Assembly: GCA_039545275.1 (NCBI GenBank)
Contig: BCHS01000001.1
Location: 1,752,853-1,816,852, forward strand
DNA from: Pseudomicrostroma phylloplanum
Taxonomy: Eukaryota > Basidiomycota > Exobasidiomycetes > Microstromatales
DNA: 64,000 nucleotides
Reading direction: 5' to 3'
The notes under the pieces are model-generated. The model did not search any database, was not told where the DNA came from, and was given only the letters and a program-made list of their open reading frames with translations. Both the position numbers and the translations under genes were made by a program. Shown piece after piece: positions 42,692 through 52,860 of the stretch; the stretch's first letter is position 1, and each line of letters starts with the position of its first letter.

Positions 42692-44687
42692 ATGAAGCGT
42701 GGAGCTTTGCGGCAGATTCAGAGAGAAGACGGAGAGGACCCGCACGATGTAGATGGCGCAGAGGATGGCCAGAATGGAGCAGCGGGTGCAGCTCCCGCCG
42801 GCGAGCGAGTGTGAGTAGACGTGGACCGAGCGCAGGTAAAGACCCTGGAGATCATTGGCAGGACACTGATGGAGTCTTCCTTCTGTGTCGCTCCCCCTCT
42901 CCACTAGCATTCGAGGTCTACCGAAACGCAAAGGCTTCGGCAGCTCCACTCCCTCCGCCAGCCCCTCACCAGCTCCAAGTGCCGGAGCAGCTCCCACTTT
43001 CAGCTTCGGCGCACCGTCAGGAGGATTCTCTTCCGCTGCTTCAAGCACGCCCACCCCCACCCCCACCTTCTCCTTTGGTCAGCAGCCATCCTCATCATCC
43101 ACTCCATCTCCATCCCCCTTTGGTGCTTCTGCCGCCTCGACGACAAATGCCAGTCCCGTTGGCTTCTCCTTTGCACCGGCGTCTGCGGCTAGCAAGCCTG
43201 CAACGTCGACAGCATCAGCAGCTTCCTCCAGCAGCAGCAACGGTACATCGAGACTGGATCATCTGCTCGCCCTGCGGGGGCTGAACCACTCTCTCCGCAC
43301 AGCGCTTGCGGCGCAGCTCGACCCTGCCTCGCTCGGTGACAAGGAGCTGGACGATCTGGCTCCTCTTGTGCGTGGGGTTCTTGACAAGTACGAGAGCAAG
43401 AGGAAGGAGCTGGTGGCAAAAGAAGGACAGAGTAGCAATGGAGCGGGGAAAGAGGCTAGCAGCTCAACACCAGCGCCGGCGCCCTCATCGAGCAGCAGCG
43501 CGTCCTCGTCCACAACGGGCGGCTTCTCTTTTGCTGCGCCCAAGGCTGCTCCAACCCCAGCTCCAGCTCCCGCCCCACCGAAAGCTGCTCCGCCAGCTGC
43601 AGCCTCTCCCTCCTCGTCCTCTTCGTCATCCACTGCCCCTCCCACCTTCTCGATCCCATCGGGCGGCTTCTCCTTCGCCGGAAAGAAGGTCTCCGACCTA
43701 TCCGCCGCTGCCGCCAGCGGCAGCAAAGTTCAACTGCCCAAGGACATCCCCACTTTCGACAAGCCCATCTCGAGCTTCAAGTTCGCCGAGGGGTCCGGGT
43801 TTGCACCGCTAGAGAAGGAGAAGGAGGAAAAGGAAAAGGCCACGGCAAAGAGGGAGCAGGAGGCAGAGGAGAAGAGGCGCAAGGCGGCGGAGGAGAAGGA
43901 GCGCAAAGAGGCAGAGGAGAAGGAGCGGTCGAGCAAAGCTGCTGCTGCTGCTGCGACGGCTAGCACACCTGCTTTCTCCTTTGGGGCTCCCGCTGCTCAA
44001 CCACCTCGCGCAGCATCCTCGACACCGACACCCACCTTTGGAGGGTTTGGGTCAGCAGGCGGTTTCGGCTCTAGCTCTGGCTCTTCCTCCTCAACTAGCG
44101 GCAGCGGCAGCGGTAGTGCCAACAAGCCCGCCGAGGAAGGGTTCCGCTTCGGCTTTGGGAGTTCCTCTGGCGGTGCCTCTGCTCCAGCTACCTCGACGTC
44201 CAAGCCTACCCAGCCTGCAGCAGGCACGAGCAGCAGTCCCTTTGGAGGTTTCGGATTCGGCGCTGCCCCCTCGTCTTCCTCATCGAGCGGCGTTCCTGCT
44301 AGTACGAACATGTTCGGCAGCAGTAGCGGCACCGGCAGTGGGGGCAACAAGCTCAGCAGCTCCTCTGCCCTCCCCTCGACGGGCTTCACCTTTGGCTCCG
44401 CAGCCAGCAAAACACCCAGTAGCGGCTTCGGTAGCGGTGGCCTAGGTGGCGGTGGTGGAGGAGGTGGCAGCCCCGGGTTCACTTTCGGCAATAGCGCCAG
44501 CACTACCGGCTCCACAGGCAATCCTTCCGCTGCTCCATCCACGGGCTTCTCCTTTGCTAACCCCGCAAGCAATGTCGCCAAGCCGGGCATGTTTGACTTT
44601 AAAGGCTCAGGAGGGAAGATTGCGTTTGGTGGAGAGAAGAAGGATGGAGAGGGTGAGGGAGAGGGTGGAGCTGGGGAGAAGAAGTGA
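42692..44687 (+). CDS. Nup50/Nup2-like FG-repeat nucleoporin
   Basis: Exons 42692-42810 and 42908-44687 (phase 2 junction) encode 632 aa. The N-terminus MKRGALRQIQRED...VIRGLPKRKGF matches the Nup50/Nup2 importin-binding start. FG-type repeats follow throughout (TFSFGAP, FSFGQQP, FGFGSSSGG, GFTFGSAASK), separated by Ser/Ala/Pro/Gly linkers. A structured segment at about residues 165-215 (RLDHLLALRGLNHSLRTALA, LVRGVLDKYESKRKEL) and a charged Glu/Lys coiled coil near residues 340-385 interrupt the repeats. These proteins sit on the nuclear face of the pore and help importin recycling. Yeast Nup2 and human Nup50 end in a Ran-binding domain; none is visible here, the C-terminus being Gly/Glu/Lys-rich. 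Confidence 0.82.
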
Positions 44688-44904
44688 GGAGATGGCGAGA
44701 GGGGGGGAGGGCAACGCTGTACCATTGCGGACTCTTCTACATCCATTCATAATGCGGCTAGAGGAACTGCAGCAGAATGCCTTGCCTCGTCTCACATCGC
44801 AGAACTACCATCCACTCTACGATCTGTCCTGTAAAACCCATCGCATTGCGTTCTCACCACGCCACAGCGCACCTTTTCCCCTCCTGCCTCGCTCTCGCTC
44901 TCGC
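44688..44904. other. Convergent intergenic region
   Basis: Short 3' region between the nucleoporin and the mitoribosomal gene; nothing recognised. Confidence 0.4.
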
Positions 44905-46164
44905 TCAACGCTTGACCCAGGTGTACGCCTTGCGCGCCTTTGCCAATCCAGTCTTCTTCCTCTCCACCATCCTCGGGTCCCTCTTAAGCACCCCATCCCT
45001 CCCCAACACCTCCCTCACACTAACCCTCAACCTCGTCCATTCCTGCTCCTCTGCCTCCTTCCCACTCTCCGAAGCCTTTGCGAGCTTCTCTTCAAAGAAG
45101 CGCACGAGAGCTTTGGCTAGTCCGTGGGCTACTGCGCCCGATTGACCTGTGTGGCCGCCGCCGGAGACGAGGGCAAAGATGTTGAAGGCGCCGAGGAGAT
45201 TGACGAGGCGCAGCGGGTGGAGAATGTCCTCGCGGTGGGTGGTGCGGGTAAAGTACTTGGATATGGGGAAGCCGTTCACCATGACTTCTCCCAGGGGAGG
45301 CGAGACGGCGGGAGCTGATGCTGAAGACGAAGCTGCGTCACTACTTCCTGCTGGTTGAGCTTCCAGAGGGGCAATCCAGACCATTGCAGTCGACTCTTTC
45401 CTCCTACCATTAGCCCAGATCCTGCCCTTTGTATCCACGCCAGTACCAGGCGTGACCCGGTCCGCCCTCTGGTCCGCCGCTCCCGTTCGTCTCTTGAAGA
45501 CCTCCATAATCTCATCCACCTCATTTGCCAATCTCTGATGCTCCGCTTTAGGCGAAGTTGGCAGGTGTACCTTGACGAGGGGAGCATAGCGTGCGAGAGA
45601 GGAGAGGGCAGTGGCGATGTTCCTGTACTGCGACGCCTTGAGTGGCATACCAAGCAGACTTCCCATCTCCCCAATCTTCTGCCATGAAGGCGCCGGTCCT
45701 ACGGAGGTAGCTGAGGCGCCACGCTTTCTCTCTCCTAGGAGGTCTGCCAGCTCCACTAGAGAAGGCATGGGAGCGTTTCCCTTGAGTACGTGTAGCTGCT
45801 CGAGGGCACGCTTGGATTTGCGCAGCAGGTCCTCGAGCTGCAACAGGAGAGAGATGTACGACGGACGGGCAGTGTAAAAGGCTGGTGTGAGGGGCTTCAG
45901 ACGACTGGGCGCCAGAGTGAAGCCGGTCAAGAGGGCAGACGGTGTCGGTGGGAGTGACGAGGGAGGAAGCCGGGAAGATGAGCTTGAGGATGACGAGGAC
46001 GAAGAGGAGGCACGGTCGTTGCTCGAGGACGACGATGACGACGACTGGGAGGCAGTCGTAGACTGGTAGCGAGCCTGTGTGGCCACTCGGTGAGAGGCGG
46101 CGAGACTCCGCCGCAGAGCGACTGCTGCTGCAGTCGACGATGAGGCTGTCGTGGCTAGCGTCAT
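44905..46164 (-). CDS. MRPS9: Mitochondrial small-subunit ribosomal protein uS9m
   Basis: Single exon, 419 aa, starting at ATG 46164 with a presequence (MTLATTASSSTAAAVALRRS... RVATQARYQST). A Ser-rich low-complexity stretch follows (about residues 40-65). The C-terminal third is the uS9 fold: VDTKGRIWANGRRKESTAM, VMVNGFPISKYFTR, LGAFNIFALVSGGGHTGQSG, AVAHGLAKALVRF and the terminal LKRDPRMVERKKTGLAKARK, in which the last basic residues reach the decoding site in the ribosome. Upstream in-frame codons beyond the ATG lack presequence character, so 46164 is preferred. The central ~150 residues (YISLLLQLEDLLRKSK...) are the fungal/animal mitochondrial extension. Confidence 0.94.
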   Translation of the reverse strand: MTLATTASSSTAAAVALRRSLAASHRVATQARYQSTTASQSSSSSSSSNDRASSSSSSSSSSSSRLPPSSLPPTPSALLTGFTLAPSRLKPLTPAFYTARPSYISLLLQLEDLLRKSKRALEQLHVLKGNAPMPSLVELADLLGERKRGASATSVGPAPSWQKIGEMGSLLGMPLKASQYRNIATALSSLARYAPLVKVHLPTSPKAEHQRLANEVDEIMEVFKRRTGAADQRADRVTPGTGVDTKGRIWANGRRKESTAMVWIAPLEAQPAGSSDAASSSASAPAVSPPLGEVMVNGFPISKYFTRTTHREDILHPLRLVNLLGAFNIFALVSGGGHTGQSGAVAHGLAKALVRFFEEKLAKASESGKEAEEQEWTRLRVSVREVLGRDGVLKRDPRMVERKKTGLAKARKAYTWVKR

Positions 46165-46533
46165 GGTCGGTCTGTCGGTCGCTGTGTGAGTGTACGGAGA
46201 GACTACAGGGAGATGGGATGCACGCCTGGATGAATCAGAAGGTCTGTCTGTCTGTCTCAGCCGGACGAGCGATTTTTGACGCATGACCGCGCGCGAGTCG
46301 ATCTCCGCCCGCCCACCCGGGCGTACGCTCACTGACCCCCCCCGCACACGCCACGCACGTCGCACAGCTGGTCTACTAGTGAAAAGGAGTGGATTGCGTC
46401 AAAGTAGACTAATGTGCAGAGGTGGCTTGCGCCTTCCCTCAGTGGAAATGCAGCGATGCTTCTTCTTCTCTCCCTTGAGTGGTGCATATGTACATAGTAG
46501 TGGTGGTGGTGCTGTGGTGGTCCCGCATCCTTT
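46165..46533. other. Intergenic region
   Basis: Between the uS9m start and the LETM1 stop. No gene or repeat recognised apart from a short TGGTGGTGG-type stretch near 46500. Confidence 0.4.
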
Positions 46534-49074
46534 TTAGTGGTCCTTGACAATGTCTTCCCTCCTCAGTGCCTTTTCCTTTTCGCTACGCTTGCCCTCTTTC
46601 CCGCCTGACCCAGACTCCTCCTTGCTCACATCCGATGACGACGACGACGACTTGGAAGAAGGAGGCTCGCCCCTGGCTTCCTTGCCCAACTTCCTGCCCT
46701 GCCCAGTAATGTCTTTAATCGAATCCTCCCTCACAATGCCCAGCCCAGACTCCTCTTGCGCCAGGGCAACAACCTCTTGCAAGGGGATCAGACCGTCCTT
46801 GTCCGTGTCCATGGAGTCGACCAGTCGCTCCAGCACGTCCTCTGAAGGTCGGTGCTTGATCAACCTCAGCGCCTGTCCGAGGTCGTCGACGCTAATCTTG
46901 CCCGTGGGGCTGGCTTCGATGATGTGCATCTTTGAGCCCACCTCCTTTTCGTACTCTTCCAGCTGCTCGTCGATCTTCTGCAGCATCGACTTCACCCGCT
47001 TGGCCAAGGAGCGAGACGCAGCACTCTGACCAGTGGCAGCAGCTGCTTCCTCAGACGCAGCCGCACTGGACTCATCCTCGCCCTTTTCGCCAGAGGGCGC
47101 CTTCTTGTCCTTAGAAGAAGAAGTGGCCGCCTGCTCGGCCGTGGGCTCGCTGATGGAAGACGAGTCGATTTGCTCTTCTGGCACGCCAGAGACCTCCTTG
47201 ATCAGCTGCGCCAATTCCTCCCTCTCCTTGAGGACGCTCGACTTGGCACTGAGCAGACTCAAGGCCTCGCCCAGCTCTGTCAATTGCTCATTGGTCATCT
47301 TCAGCTCGTCCTCGGTGGCTTCCTCGCTGCTGCTCTTCTCCTCTTGCTCAATCTCCCGCTTGGGCAAGAGGGCCTTGGCCTCTTCCTCCTCCTTTGCCAT
47401 GCGGACCTTTTCGGCGTCTCGCCTCTTCTTGTCGACCTTTCTAGCCTCCTCTTCCGCAGCTTCTTGCTCGGCCTCGTCTTCGATGAGCTCTTCCTGCTGC
47501 TGCAAGACGTCAAGACGCTGCTTGTTGGTGGCAGAGTCCTTGCTGACATTGAGCTCGGCTTCGCTGATCAAGTTGTCGGGCAGCGAGCTGAGAGTCAGCT
47601 CCAGGCTCTTCAGCTGAGTCGAGGTGTTCTCGTCGCCAGAGGGCATGTAGTTGAAGGCCTTGCTGAGGATCAACAGAGTACCCGAGATGCGCTGCTGGCT
47701 ATGCAGCTCAATCCATTGACGGAGCTCACTCCTCAATTGGTCCTCGGCGAGGTTGAGTGTCTGGATCCCTCGGCTTTGACAAGCGCTCTGCAGCTCGGGA
47801 AGACTCATATGGCTAAGACCTTCGTGCTTGATGATCATGTCATCCCTCTTGATGCGGTTCAGCTTGTGGCGAACCTGATAACGGAGGTAGTTGTCTGTGC
47901 CAAAGGCATTGATTTGCATGTATCGACACATGGACACGAGCTGAGGTCGAGTCAGGTTGTCCAAGGTAAGGTCATCGTCAAAGAGCTTGGCCACCTTGAT
48001 GATGTCCTCGCTGGAAGGCTGCTCGCCCGTGGCGCGGACCTTGCGGAAGAACTCCTTGAATTCATCACTAGTCTTGACCTTGTCCGTCGCCTGAATACCT
48101 CCTTCGCGAATCGTACCCTGCAGGAACTTGGCCATTTCCAGTCGGACCTTGATGAGACCACGACGCTTCTCTTCTACGGCAAACTTCGACTCGAATGTAG
48201 AAGGGAGCATGTTTGGGAAAATCTTGATTGCGACCGGAAGTAGCAGCTCACCAAAGGGAATGATGATGAAGGGAGCAAAGGGGATGAGGCGCAGAAGGTC
48301 CGCCGTAGTCCTCTTGAGCTGACGCTGCTCTCGTCTCGTCAAGCTGTATCCCATGAGCAGCCTGCGTAGCAACCTGCCGCTGATCTTCATCTCCTTGCCG
48401 AGGAGCTTGGTACCATGCCAATAGTGCTGCGCTTCCTCCTTGACCTTGAGCCAGACCCTCTTGGCTGTGCCCATTTCCCTCCTCTCCCGCTCTGCCTCGT
48501 CCTTTTCTGCCTTGTCAATGGCCTGCTTCTCAGCAAGGTCAGAGGCTGCAACCACGGCCTGATGGTCAGCTGACCCCCTCTCAGCGGCAGTCAAAGACGA
48601 TACGGGATTGACCCTCGAAATGTCAGAAGTGGGGGGCGAGGCGCTCTGAGGAGGTCCAGCAGCTTGATAGACTGGGCCTGACTTGCTCGCCTTGGCAGCG
48701 GGGGATGATGATGATGACTTCGAGTTGGAAGAAGAAGGTGGAGGTGGTGGTGGGGCGCTTGTACCGCTCGAGTGTTGCTGCGCCTCCGTCGACTGCATGC
48801 GAAGCTGTTGCAGAGGGATGTAGGAGCTTCCGCTGCCGTTCCATCCAGTTCGACGAGACGCAACGATCCTACGAGAGGCAGAGCTGGTGGAAGAGGACGA
48901 TGTTGCGGCTGGCTGAGTGAAGGCGGCGGTGCTGGCCATGCGAGCTAGGGTAGCCCGCTCTGAAGGGTTGAGCAGCCCGAGTGCAGCGAAGTGGGGCATG
49001 CGCTGCGACACGATGCCTCTGGACGCTGGTACGAACCTGCCTGTCCGTAGAGCATTGCTCTGAAAGGCCGACAT
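46534..49074 (-). CDS. MDM38: LETM1/M​dm38-type mitochondrial inner-membrane cation/proton exchanger
   Basis: Single exon, 846 aa. The N-terminus is Arg/Ser/Ala-rich and fits a mitochondrial presequence. The LETM domain includes RVWLKVKEEAQHYWHGTKL, MGYSLTRREQRQLKRTTADL, the membrane segment LIPFAPFIIIPFGELLLPV, the Pro-containing FPNMLPSTF, and the ribosome-binding-like region MCRYMQINAFGTDNYLRYQV and LSHMSLPELQSACQSRGI. Long coiled coils follow (from about residue 500). Near the C-terminus is an EF-hand loop, DTDKDGLIPLQEV. LETM1 proteins mediate K+/H+ (and in animals Ca2+/H+) exchange and assist membrane insertion of mitochondrial products. The length exceeds yeast Mdm38 (573 aa), mainly in the coiled coil and Ser-rich linkers. 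The EF-hand makes the architecture more animal-like. Confidence 0.95.
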   Translation of the reverse strand: MSAFQSNALRTGRFVPASRGIVSQRMPHFAALGLLNPSERATLARMASTAAFTQPAATSSSSTSSASRRIVASRRTGWNGSGSSYIPLQQLRMQSTEAQQHSSGTSAPPPPPPSSSNSKSSSSSPAAKASKSGPVYQAAGPPQSASPPTSDISRVNPVSSLTAAERGSADHQAVVAASDLAEKQAIDKAEKDEAERERREMGTAKRVWLKVKEEAQHYWHGTKLLGKEMKISGRLLRRLLMGYSLTRREQRQLKRTTADLLRLIPFAPFIIIPFGELLLPVAIKIFPNMLPSTFESKFAVEEKRRGLIKVRLEMAKFLQGTIREGGIQATDKVKTSDEFKEFFRKVRATGEQPSSEDIIKVAKLFDDDLTLDNLTRPQLVSMCRYMQINAFGTDNYLRYQVRHKLNRIKRDDMIIKHEGLSHMSLPELQSACQSRGIQTLNLAEDQLRSELRQWIELHSQQRISGTLLILSKAFNYMPSGDENTSTQLKSLELTLSSLPDNLISEAELNVSKDSATNKQRLDVLQQQEELIEDEAEQEAAEEEARKVDKKRRDAEKVRMAKEEEEAKALLPKREIEQEEKSSSEEATEDELKMTNEQLTELGEALSLLSAKSSVLKEREELAQLIKEVSGVPEEQIDSSSISEPTAEQAATSSSKDKKAPSGEKGEDESSAAASEEAAAATGQSAASRSLAKRVKSMLQKIDEQLEEYEKEVGSKMHIIEASPTGKISVDDLGQALRLIKHRPSEDVLERLVDSMDTDKDGLIPLQEVVALAQEESGLGIVREDSIKDITGQGRKLGKEARGEPPSSKSSSSSSDVSKEESGSGGKEGKRSEKEKALRREDIVKDH

Positions 49075-49541
49075 CTAAGCGGCTAACAGGTGGGGCGTGG
49101 TTTGACTGGATAGGAGTGGCGGCGTCGGAGTGGAGGATGTGGCAGTCGCGGAGGCTCGACCAAGTGGCAACTGCTCAGACGACGAACGGCGAGGATGGAA
49201 GTATTCAGAGGGAGAAAGGACCGAGGTGGCGCGTAGAATATGACTGCGCTGAGCTGAGCTGAGGTGATGATGGTGTTGGTGGAGCGAGGTCGAGTGGTGG
49301 CTGCTGCTGCTGCTGCCTTGGTCTGGCGCCCTGGAGTGCGAAGGAACATCCTGCGTCTTCCTTTTGCCTCGCCGTTCCCTTTCCGCCAGACCGGACCCGC
49401 GCGGCGAGGCGAGCGAGCACTCACTGCAACTTGGCCCACCTCGGACTTTAGTCTAGTGACTCCAGGCAGACCCTGAGCGTACAGCATACACTCATCTCCA
49501 TCAACCCATCTACGCAGCATCAAGAGCATCTTCCCCTGGCC
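49075..49541. promoter_or_regulatory. Bidirectional intergenic region between LETM1 and TRP1
   Basis: About 467 bp between divergent starts. No general-control (Gcn4-type TGACTC) site could be confirmed beyond a single GTGACTCCAGG at about 49457, which reads TGACTC and is compatible with amino-acid control of TRP1; this is inference. Confidence 0.35.
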
Positions 49542-52204
49542 ATGCCAGAACACATCCCTCCTAGAAGCGCTGGTGCGGTGGCATCTTCGTCCTCCAATGG
49601 TCTCACCTCTCCCGCTCAGACAGCAGACAGCGTCAGCCATGGCAAGACTGTCTTCATCGACAACTACGACAGCTTCACCTACAACATCGTACAGGTGAGC
49701 TGCGACAGGAATCGTGACGTGCAGTGAGAGGATACAATAGCGGCTGATTCCTCTCTCTCTACCCAACCCTTCCTGATTTTCCACAGTTCTTGTCCGAGCT
49801 GGGCGCAGACCTCCATGTATACCGCAACGATGAAATCACAATCGAGGAGCTTGCAGCCATCCAGCCAGCTAGGCTCATCATATCTCCTGGTCCCGGCCAC
49901 CCCTTGAAGGACAGCGGCATCTCCATACAAGCCATCCAGCACTTTTCCGGAAAGATTCCCATCCTCGGCGTCTGCATGGGTCTACAGTGCATCTACGCAG
50001 CCTACACCGGAATCGTAGACTTTGCAGGCGAGATTCTCCATGGCAAGACCTCAAAGGTCGAGCACGATGGCAAGGGACTCTACGCTGGCCTCGGAGAAGT
50101 CGTTGGAACTCGATACCACTCTCTCGCCGCCAACATTAGCTCTCTCCCTGCCGAGCTCGTCGTCACCAGCAAGACTGCATCAGGCGTAGTCATGGGCATC
50201 CGACACACCAGGCTCGCAATGGAAGCCGTGCAGTACCACCCCGAATCAATCCTCAGCGTTGGAGGAAGGGAGATGCTGCAAAATTTCCTCGGCTGGGCTG
50301 GAGCTACTTGGGCAGACAATCCACAGGCCGGTATTGATGCCGAGGCTATCAGAAAGGCAGAGAAGACGGCAGCTCCTGTGATGGCCATGAGTGGTGCCCC
50401 TGAGTCGAAGTCCACCGCCAATGGCGCACCCGCTACCATCACCCCTTCCTCTGTCGGCACCATTCTGCAGCGCATCCATGCTCAAAGGCTACGAGACATT
50501 GCCGCCTCCAAGGCCCTACCTGGTCTTTCTCCAACGGATCTGCAGCTCTCGATCGCAATGCACCTGTCCCCACCGCTGATCAATTTCCCAAAGAGGTTGG
50601 CAGCTCGTCGCCATCTGGGCGTCGTAGGAGTCATGGCCGAGATGAAGCGGGCGTCGCCGTCAAAGGGTGATATCGCACTCGGAGCTCATGCTGGAGCCCA
50701 AGCTCTGGCCTATGCTCGAGCAGGCGCAGACGTCATCTCGGTCCTCACAGAGCCAAAGTGGTTCAAGGGATCACTTGGTGACCTGGCCCTCGCCAGGCAA
50801 GCCGTAGATGGATTGCCAAACCGCCCTGCTATTCTTCGAAAGGACTTTATCATCGACACCTACCAGATCGACGAGGCCAGGCTATACGGAGCTGATACCG
50901 TCCTCCTCATCGTGGCGATGCTGGAAGATGCTCACCTACAGGAGCTCTATTCCTACTCGGTCGCCCTGGGCATGGAGCCACTAGTGGAGGTGAACAATGC
51001 AGAGGAGATGAAGAGGGCCCTCGCCATCGGCGCCAAGGTCGTCGGTGTCAACAACCGCAACCTGCACGACTTTAACGTCGACATGTCCACTACTTCGCGA
51101 CTGGCAGACGCCGCACGCGCTGGCGGAGTGACCCTCTGTGCCTTGTCCGGCATCTCGAAGCGGGCCGATGTGCTTGGCTACCAGCAGGAGGGCGTTGGCG
51201 CAGTCCTGGTGGGCGAAGCGCTGATGAGGAGTCAAGACAAAAAGGCCTTTGTAAATGACCTCGTTGGGCTCCCCCTACCTTCAAAGGCGACGGCGCAGCA
51301 GCCCCTGGTCAAAGTCTGTGGCCTGTCGACCGTCGATGCTGCCGTCACTGCGACTCTGGCGGGAGCGGACATGCTCGGCCTCATCTTTGCACCGAATACG
51401 AAGCGCACCGTCTCCCTCGCCAATGCAGCCGAGATCATCTCCGTCGTGCGCTCCCTCCGCGGCGGAGACGGGCTCCGGAACGCGGCCCTGGCTGCGGAAG
51501 CCGAGGTCGTCGCTGCCGCCGCAGACAAGAATACCTCTGCAGTGATCGCGGAAGGTGCCTCGACGGAGGACTGGTTTGACTACACGGCGCGTACGCTGCG
51601 CTCTGCCATTAGCAAGCATAAACCCCTCATCGTGGGCGTCTTCCGCGACCAGTCCGTCGAAGAGATTGTCTCAGTCGCCTCGACGCTCAAGCTGGACGCG
51701 GTGCAGCTGCACGGTCGCACAGAGGAGGTGGCCTGGGCCAAGCTCCTCCCAGGCGTATGGGTGACCAAAGTTTTCCATGTAGACGCCCAGGCACGCTTTG
51801 GAGTTGGAGCGCTCCGCGAGCTCGGAAGGAGAGGGCAACACCACTTTGTCGCCCTCGATACCGCTGGCGTGCAGAGCGCAGGTGGAGCTGGGGACGGAGG
51901 CACAGGGCAGAGCTTCGACCACTCCCTCCTCCCCAGTCTCGCCCAGGCCGAACCAGCTCTCACTGCCCTGCGCAGCTCTGCCGCCTCCACTACTAGCGCC
52001 GCTCCTTCGGCTCTCCCACCCGTTCACCCCATTCCGGTAATCCTCGCCGGTGGGCTCACACCGGAGAATGTAGCCCAGGCAGTGCAGGCTGCCTCGGCTG
52101 CTGGGGTGCAGATCCTCGCTGTGGATACTTCTTCTGGTGTGGAGGTCGAGGGGAGGAAGAGCGCCGAGAGGATTCAAGGGTTTGTTAGGGCGATCAAGGG
52201 CTAG
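49542..52204 (+). CDS. TRP1: Trifunctional tryptophan biosynthesis protein (glutamine amidotransferase, IGPS, PRAI)
   Basis: Exons 49542-49694 and 49787-52204 encode 856 aa. The first domain is the anthranilate synthase glutaminase: IDNYDSFTYNIVQ, IISPGPGHPLKDSG, the nucleophile in LGVCMGLQ (C114) and the acid/His pair in VQYHPESIL. The middle domain (about residues 310-570) is indole-3-glycerol-phosphate synthase: GVMAEMKRASPSKGDI, LTEPKWFKGSL, ILRKDFIID, VGVNNRNLHDF. The last (about 585-850) is phosphoribosylanthranilate isomerase: PLVKVCGLSTVDAA, GADMLGLIFAPNTKRTV, AVQLHGRTEEV, ILAGGLTPENVAQA. This G-C-F fusion is standard in filamentous ascomycetes and basidiomycetes and catalyses three steps from chorismate to indole-glycerol phosphate, the partner being TrpE elsewhere. 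The intron sits within the glutaminase motif. Confidence 0.97.
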
Positions 52205-52860
52205 AAGAGAAAGAAAGTGAGAGGGATTTAGAGGTAGGAATGGAGGGAAAGGGGGGGAGGGGAAGGGAAGGGTGAGAGGGTGAGGAACAGAAGAAGGGGA
52301 CGATGGACAGGCCAGATATCCTCCCCCCTCTCGTGGACGGACATCGGTTCATAGATGCTCTCCTTAATATCAATAGACTCGCGTCACACTCTTCTTCCAC
52401 AATGAGTAGCCTCCCGTTCAAGCTTCGACACTGCGCACTGTGACCTCCCCTCGTACGCTGCTCGTACCCAGACGGCGTCATTGCAGACTGATGATGATGA
52501 TGATGATTCGCCACAACGCAACGAGACAGGAAGAAACGCAAAATTGGCTAGCGGGGCAAACGGATGGATGAGTATGACAACGATGGCGATGATAATGGCG
52601 ATGATGATGATGGGGAAAAGAAAGTACATTGGGCTTTTGGTAGTCGATGAGAGGAAAAGCAGTGAAGAAGACAAACAAACAGGAGAAGCTTCCTCATGCC
52701 ACTAAACTCATCACCTCACATCCATCCGACCCATCCACGCACGGGAAGTCCAGACACGAAAGGGACACGAAAGAGAGACGAACAGACATGCGGTAGAATC
52801 TATCTGTCAGGGGCCTCTCCCGTGCTCCTTGCCGTGTACGCTACTAGCAACTCAGCAGCT
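52205..52860. other. Convergent intergenic region
   Basis: 3' flanks of TRP1 and RPL4. Holds short GAT/ATG trinucleotide-like stretches near 52490-52615. No gene supported. Confidence 0.45.

Noticed and set aside
47170..48243. Plus-strand open frame of 357 codons over LETM1
   Set aside because: Leu/Val-rich antisense translation of a charged coiled-coil gene.
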